A stretch of 64,000 nucleotides of DNA from Ophiocordyceps camponoti-saundersi (nom. inval.). Lineage: Eukaryota > Ascomycota > Sordariomycetes > Hypocreales > Ophiocordycipitaceae. The stretch is taken from NCBI GenBank assembly GCA_003339415.1, contig PDHQ01000137.1, positions 24,503 through 88,502 on the forward strand. The letters run 5' to 3'. The notes beneath the pieces are model-generated. The model made no database searches. It saw only the letters and a program-made list of their open reading frames with translations, and had not been told where the DNA came from. A program made the position numbers and the translations under genes. This document shows positions 59,220 to 64,000 of this stretch, one piece after another. The first letter of the stretch is position 1; each line of letters begins with the position of its first letter.

Positions 59220-59428
59220 TATAAGGGATTAGTTTATAACTAATTATAGCTAGATAAGGGGGATTATAGCGGATATATTTAGGTTTTCCCGATAGCGCTT
59301 AGTTATTACGCGGGGTATATAGCTAGCTTAGGAGGGGGGCTTCTCTCCCCTCTCTTTCCTTTTTTAATAGCTTTAATTATAACTTTACTTTAGCTTACTT
59401 TTATAATCGCTTTAGTAAGACCTTTATA
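59220..59428 (+). repeat. 3' LTR of the 1.78-kb element
   Basis: Partner of 57,654-57,863, ends AGACCTTTATA, followed by ATAAC. Confidence 0.87.
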
Positions 59429-59639
59429 ATAACTTATATATATTATAACTTTAATTTACTTTATAACTTTTTCTAAATAAGTTATAAAAATAAAAAGGGT
59501 ATTTTTAAAAAGCTTTTTTCCTAAAAAATATAATAAAATTAACCGCTTTTAGCCTAGTCTCTTTAATCTCTTATAAAATATATAACTTTAACTATACGCC
59601 TTTAATTACCTTTTAGAGAGAGCTTTCTTAAGTAACTTC

Positions 59640-62600
59640 GGCTAATTTTAATAGCTACGATAGCGATATAGTTATAGAATTAAATAGTATTAAGTTTTTA
59701 GATTAGGAACCTTCTTAGGAATTTTTAGGCTTTTTAAAAAAAGGAAAAGAAAAGGAAAAAATAGCTATTTCTTAATATAATATAAAGGAATTTAAATTAA
59801 GCTTCGATAAGAATTTAAAGATTTATATTTTATAATATAGCTTATTTACCTAATAGCTTCTTCTAATAAAGGAAAAATAAAGAACGAAAAGTAAAAGCTA
59901 TTTATACTATATTAGTATTTTTTTTCTTTTTTTTCTTTTTTTTATTATAAAAAAGCGTTATTAATTAAATTTTCTATATAAATAGCTATATAAAGAAGTT
60001 TATATTTCTAATTTATAAGTTTTAAGCTTCGAATTTATCCCGGTATTATAAGAATAAATATAAAATAATCACTTATAATAAAAATTCTAAAAAAAACTTA
60101 AAAAGAAATAAGTTTTTAGCCTTTTTATTATTAATTTACTAATTTTATATTAGAATAATTTATTAAAAAAAATTTATAAAATTTTTTAAAAAAACGGGCT
60201 AAGTTAAACTTAGCTTTTAATATTACTTTAGCTTAGAATTTAGTTATTAATTTTCTTTTAACTATAAATATTTCTTTTTCTATAATTTACTTTAAGCTTT
60301 TTAATAAGCTTCTTACTTATTATAATTAGTAAGTTATTTCCCTTTTATTTAAGTTTTTAATTAACTTTTTCTAGAAACTACTAGCTTATCTATTACGCTA
60401 AGTTAAAGGATTATTTAAAAAATTACTTTAATAAAGCCTTTTTAAAGTTAAATAATAACTTTATAAGTTACTTTTCTAAAAATAGCTTTTATAGCCTTAT
60501 TTTTAATATCTAGACTTTAGCTACTTAAGATACCTATTTAGGCTTAATTATAGCTTATATTTCCCCGGACTTTAAGCTATATTATAAGCTTATAAGTAAG
60601 TTATTTATTTCTTTATTTATTTATAAAAACTAATAATTTTTAGCTTTTAAAAAGCTTTTAGAATAATATACTAGAAATTATATTTATACTAAAATTCTTT
60701 CCTACTTTAAAGCTTACCTTACTATTACTTTAAAGTTTATTAATAAGTATATTAATAATTTTTTTATTTCTTTATTTACTAATTTATTTATTTACTAATA
60801 ATATTATATTAGTATTACTTACGATAATATTACTAATAATAAGACTTTTTTATAAGCTTATTTCTTAGCTTATAATAACTTTTTTTCTAAAGAATTTACT
60901 AGCTAAATTCGCTACCTAGTATATATTATTAGTTTAATAGCTTAGGATATCTTTAAAGCCTTTTTAAATAATTCTAACTTAGAAAGGTAACTTTTAGATA
61001 AAGATACTATTTTATAAGAGTATAATAGTAAGTTATTTATTCTTATTATAATTTTTTTACTAATTATTTATTTTTATAGCGCTTTTTAACTAACTTTAAT
61101 ATATTTTACTTATTATTAAGTATAATATAAAGCTTAAATAGCTTTTTTAAAAGGGTTTATAATAGTAAAATTCTAAGGGAAATATAAAATAATTTAAAAA
61201 AATAAAGGTTATTATTAGTAAGTTTTTTTATTTATTAATTATTTATTTAACTACTAATTAATTAAATAGATAACGCTATAAAGTAGAATTCTATATTTTT
61301 TATACTTAAAGGAGTATTAGAATTCCGTTCTACTTTAGAATAAGTTTCTAAATTAACGGAATATAAAGAGTATAAAAAAGTATTTCCTACTAATAAGGAA
61401 TAAGAAGCTTTAAAAGATTTTAAAGCTATTTTTAACGTTTTTTTAACTCCTTCTATTTATTTATAAAGCTACCTTTATACGATAAGTTTAGAAGGATTAT
61501 TTTTTATTTATTAGATCTTTAATTAGCTTACTAAAGTATACGAAGAATTTTCTAATTTTAAAAAAAGCTAGGTATTTTTCTTTCTTTTCTTTTTTAAAAT
61601 ACTTACTAATTACTTTTTAGTTTTCTTATTTTATTACCTTTAAGACTTATATAATAGAGGGCTTAAAAAAGCTAAAAAAGTACTTTCTAAAATAGCTTAA
61701 AAAAATAACTTACTAGCTTTCTAACCTTATTTATTCGCTATTATATTAAACTTATAATATAAAGATATTTATTTTAAGGAAGATAGCTTCCTTTATTACT
61801 ATTTAGCTATATAAAATAATATCTTATATCTTTTTTAAGAGGAATTTAATCTATAAGTATTATTATTATTATAGTACTCTAAGGGCTATAAAAGTAGCTG
61901 CTAGAACCTCGGCAGTAAGTCGAGTAGGAAAAACCCTCCTAAAAGAGGTAAAACCCCCCGCTATATAGTAGGACCGTGTCCGGCTCGGGGCCGGGCTAGG
62001 CGCTCTGCGCGTATAAAGAAAGTAACCGTCGGTTACGGTAATACTATATAACGTAAGGAAAAATAAGGAAAGATAGATAAGATAAGGAAAAGATAATAGT
62101 AGCGGCGGTATATATTACCTATATATGCTAGTATATACCTCCCCGGCCTTTAAGTACGTATTACTTAACCCTTAGGTACGTAGCTACGTACCTTTTCTAT
62201 ATATAATATATACCTAAGTATATACCTTTTTTTTAAGTTTTCCTAATTAGGAAGCTTTCCTAATTAGGAAGTCGGTTTTTATAAATTAGTAACTTAAAGC
62301 TTAAAAATATATAAAAAAAGGGGGGGGTTACTTCTATTAGTATAAATAGGCTATTATTATCTCGTTATTTCTTTAGTAATTTTAACTATATAAGTAATCC
62401 TTAGCGCGCGTAACTAATCCGTAGCTAACTTATACCGGAGTAAAATACCCGCTAAACCCGACTTTCCTTAGGCGGTATCTTATACGGGGTATATTAGTAC
62501 GCTTATTAGCTTTAGGGACCTTTATTAGGTATAAAGAAGTAAGTACTCGGCCCCGGCGTATATTCGTATCTGCTAATAACCGGGGCAGACTATCTAAGCG

Positions 62601-63313
62601 CGGCCTACGTTAAATATGCGAATAATCGCACTAGGTGCTAGCCGATTAACGATCCCGCTATAGCCGAGGCTGTTCGCGCCGCGGTCGAGGTCGCCCGCTA
62701 GCCGGGCTTCGATTATAACGCCTAAATAGTAAGTAGTGTTAGGGTTATATCGGGTCCGTAGTAAGTCCTATACTAACGAGCGTAGTAGAAATCTATAAGT
62801 AAGATTATATTTTTTTTTATAATTTTTACTAATTATTTTTAGCTATAAAACTACGGAAAATAAAGAAATAAATTTAAGAAATCCTAAAATGTTTACCTTA
62901 GAAAAGTTCGACTTTAGTTTATAATTTAAAAAAATAGAAACTAATAAAGAATTAAAATAATACCTTTTAGAAGCTTATTTACCTTCTAAGGTATAGTTAT
63001 ATATTTTTTTTATAATTTTTTCTCCTTATTTACTAATTATTTCTTAGAGTAACTTACTCTTATATTAGAAAAATAACGCTTTCCGCTTCCCTATTTTAAT
63101 AATTTTAGCTAGAAAATTTTTAGCTATTCTAGCTATATTAGCCTTAATCGAGGCTATTTTTTCTATTTCTAGTAATATTATTACGTTATCTAGGAATAAT
63201 TTAAAACTTAAAACTATAAAGTAGTTAATCTTATTAAAAAACTAGAATTTAACGTTTACTAATTTCTAGGAAATTAAAGAAGAGGAAAAGAAAGCTTTAG
63301 AAGAAGAAGATTA
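59640..63313 (+). pseudogene. hAT transposase relic, interrupted by a SINE-like insertion
   Basis: With RIP stops reversed, plus-strand frames give three recognisable parts. An acidic/Lys-rich N-terminal part lies near 59,650-59,830. The hAT segment TLATQDTYLGL...ISPDFKL lies at about 60,510-60,600, in the place of the family's W-TS...AVTAHWID...KL. A nearly complete hATC dimerisation domain lies at 63,105-63,253, with LARKFLAI then EAIFSISSNIITLSRNNL and LILLKN. The family's catalytic Asp/Asp/Glu cannot be assigned safely. The reading frame is cut at 61,859 by a 930-bp insertion and by many TAA/TAG codons, so no protein is made. Confidence 0.8.
61860..62789 (-). mobile_element. SINE-like retroposon with tRNA-like head, 930 bp
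   Basis: The 12-bp sequence AATCTATAAGTA flanks it (61,848-61,859 and 62,790-62,801). At its left end is a TTATTATTATTATA run, which in minus sense is a (TAA)n tail. At its right end, in minus sense, it begins with TCGTTAGTATAGG (complement of 62,767-62,779), like the A box of tRNA-Asp. About 60 bp later comes TTATAATCGAAGCC (around 62,706-62,720), a B-box-like GTTCRANNC element altered by RIP. Internal pol III promoter, tail and TSD define a SINE, although 930 bp is long, so it may be a composite. Confidence 0.55.
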
Positions 63314-63689
63314 AAGCTTATAAGTTTTCTTTTATAGCTAGTCTTTTATTTATTATTAGATAAATTTTTCTAGCTAATAATATATTTTTTTTATTAATAT
63401 TTACTCTTTATATATTAATAATTTTATAAGTTTTAAGATTTTTAATAATTAAGCTTATTTAAATTATATTAAGGCCTTTTTAAAGTTATATTATATTCTT
63501 ATTATTTATTTTACTATTACCTTTTAAATTATTACTATTATTATAATTAGTTTTTATTTCTCTTTTAAATATATTAAATTAAATATTTTATTCCTTGCTT
63601 AATAATAATCTAAGAAAAAAAACACTTAACTTCTATATCCTATATTAGTTACGCTATCTAGTAGTATTTTTTCAGAATAAAATAGCTTA

Positions 63690-63860
63690 CGTAAGCTAAC
63701 TAAAACTTTAGTCCTTTTAGTTTTTAATCTTTAGTTAGTTAGTCCCTATATTTAAGGACTAACTAAAGTCCTTATAGTGACTAACTAAAGACTAACTTAA
63801 AAGTATATATTTTAGTCCGAACTTTTTTTAGTTAGTCCTAACTAACTAAAAACTAACTAA
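63690..63860. repeat. Right subterminal repeat cluster of the hAT element
   Basis: Many AGTTAGTTAGTCC / GGACTAACTAAAG motifs in both orientations, mirroring 54,195-54,350. Confidence 0.7.
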
Positions 63861-63873
63861 TTTTAAACCCTGC

Positions 63874-64000
<127 letters not shown>

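Larger units (their letters stand above)
57654..59428 (+). mobile_element. Short non-autonomous LTR element, 1.78 kb
   Basis: LTRs 57,654-57,863 (210 bp) and 59,220-59,428 (209 bp) are in direct orientation. The 5-bp TSD ATAAC is exact (57,649-57,653 and 59,429-59,433). The interior of 1.36 kb is too short for pol. Whether it carries a gag relic or host sequence could not be decided. The family also left the solo LTR at 55,374. Confidence 0.87.
54160..63872 (+). mobile_element. hAT DNA transposon, RIP relic, with three nested insertions
   Basis: The right end, read inward, is CAGGGTTTAAAATTAGTTAG, the CAGGG-type end of hAT elements. The left end is its RIP-altered equivalent TAAAGTTTAAAATTAAGTAG. 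An exact 8-bp target duplication CTTATTAT flanks the element (54,152-54,159 and 63,873-63,880), the length typical of hAT. Both subterminal regions (54,195-54,350 and 63,690-63,860) are crowded with AGTTAGTTAGTCC motifs in both orientations. A hAT transposase relic with a C-terminal dimerisation domain lies on the plus strand. Later insertions are a solo LTR, a short LTR element and a SINE-like element. Without them it is about 6.8 kb. Confidence 0.9.

Noticed and set aside
61900..62790. tRNA gene within the GC-richer stretch
   Set aside because: Only A-box and B-box-like pieces are seen. The spacing and stems do not make a cloverleaf, and the sequence lies in a retroposon with tail and TSD.

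Overview
The window is fungal nuclear DNA, most likely from a filamentous ascomycete (Pezizomycotina, possibly a Sordariomycete). Three things support this. About 59 of the 64 kb carry an extreme repeat-induced point mutation (RIP) signature: CpA and TpG are almost absent, TpA is hugely over-represented, CpG survives, and every frame is full of TAA/TAG. The one intact gene has short introns (55-93 bp) with fungal splice sites and CTRAC-type branch sites. Its protein reads as a fungal Ser3/Ser33 D-3-phosphoglycerate dehydrogenase.

Layout. Positions 1-48,000 are a graveyard of nested transposons. From left to right: a minus-strand Ty1/copia relic cut by the window edge; an unassigned tract; a solo LTR with a perfect 5-bp target duplication (5,691-5,940); a candidate long-TIR DNA transposon (6,052-11,602); another unassigned tract; a complete minus-strand Ty3/gypsy element A (15,953-22,877, 250-bp LTRs, TSD AAAAA); tandem duplicated pieces of the long-TIR family (24,109-27,800); and a second plus-strand gypsy copy B (27,847-47,212). 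B is split by a Tad1-like LINE (29,531-44,051, 15-bp TSD), which is itself split by a 7.27-kb element C (32,056-39,323) with 301-bp direct terminal repeats. C carries a very long relic reading frame in which I could not find a reverse transcriptase.

Positions about 47,600-52,540 form a GC-balanced island with almost no RIP. It contains a RIP gradient at its left edge, half of a 170-bp direct repeat, a 38-bp LTR scrap, the seven-exon serine-biosynthesis gene (48,620-50,399, minus strand), its upstream region with simple repeats, and an 858-bp TRIM-like element with 153-bp LTRs and TSD AAAAC.

Positions 52,540-64,000 are RIP-mutated again. They are dominated by one hAT transposon (54,160-63,872) with an exact 8-bp TSD CTTATTAT. 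The hAT relic has itself received a solo LTR, a 1.78-kb non-autonomous LTR element and a 930-bp SINE-like retroposon. The window ends in a TTA microsatellite.

Method and limits: element borders come from matching terminal repeats and target-site duplications by eye, allowing C-to-T and G-to-A differences expected from RIP. Relic coding regions were recognised by mentally reversing RIP at stop codons (Q or W to stop). None of the relics can encode an intact protein. Percent identities and family names beyond superfamily were not computed.
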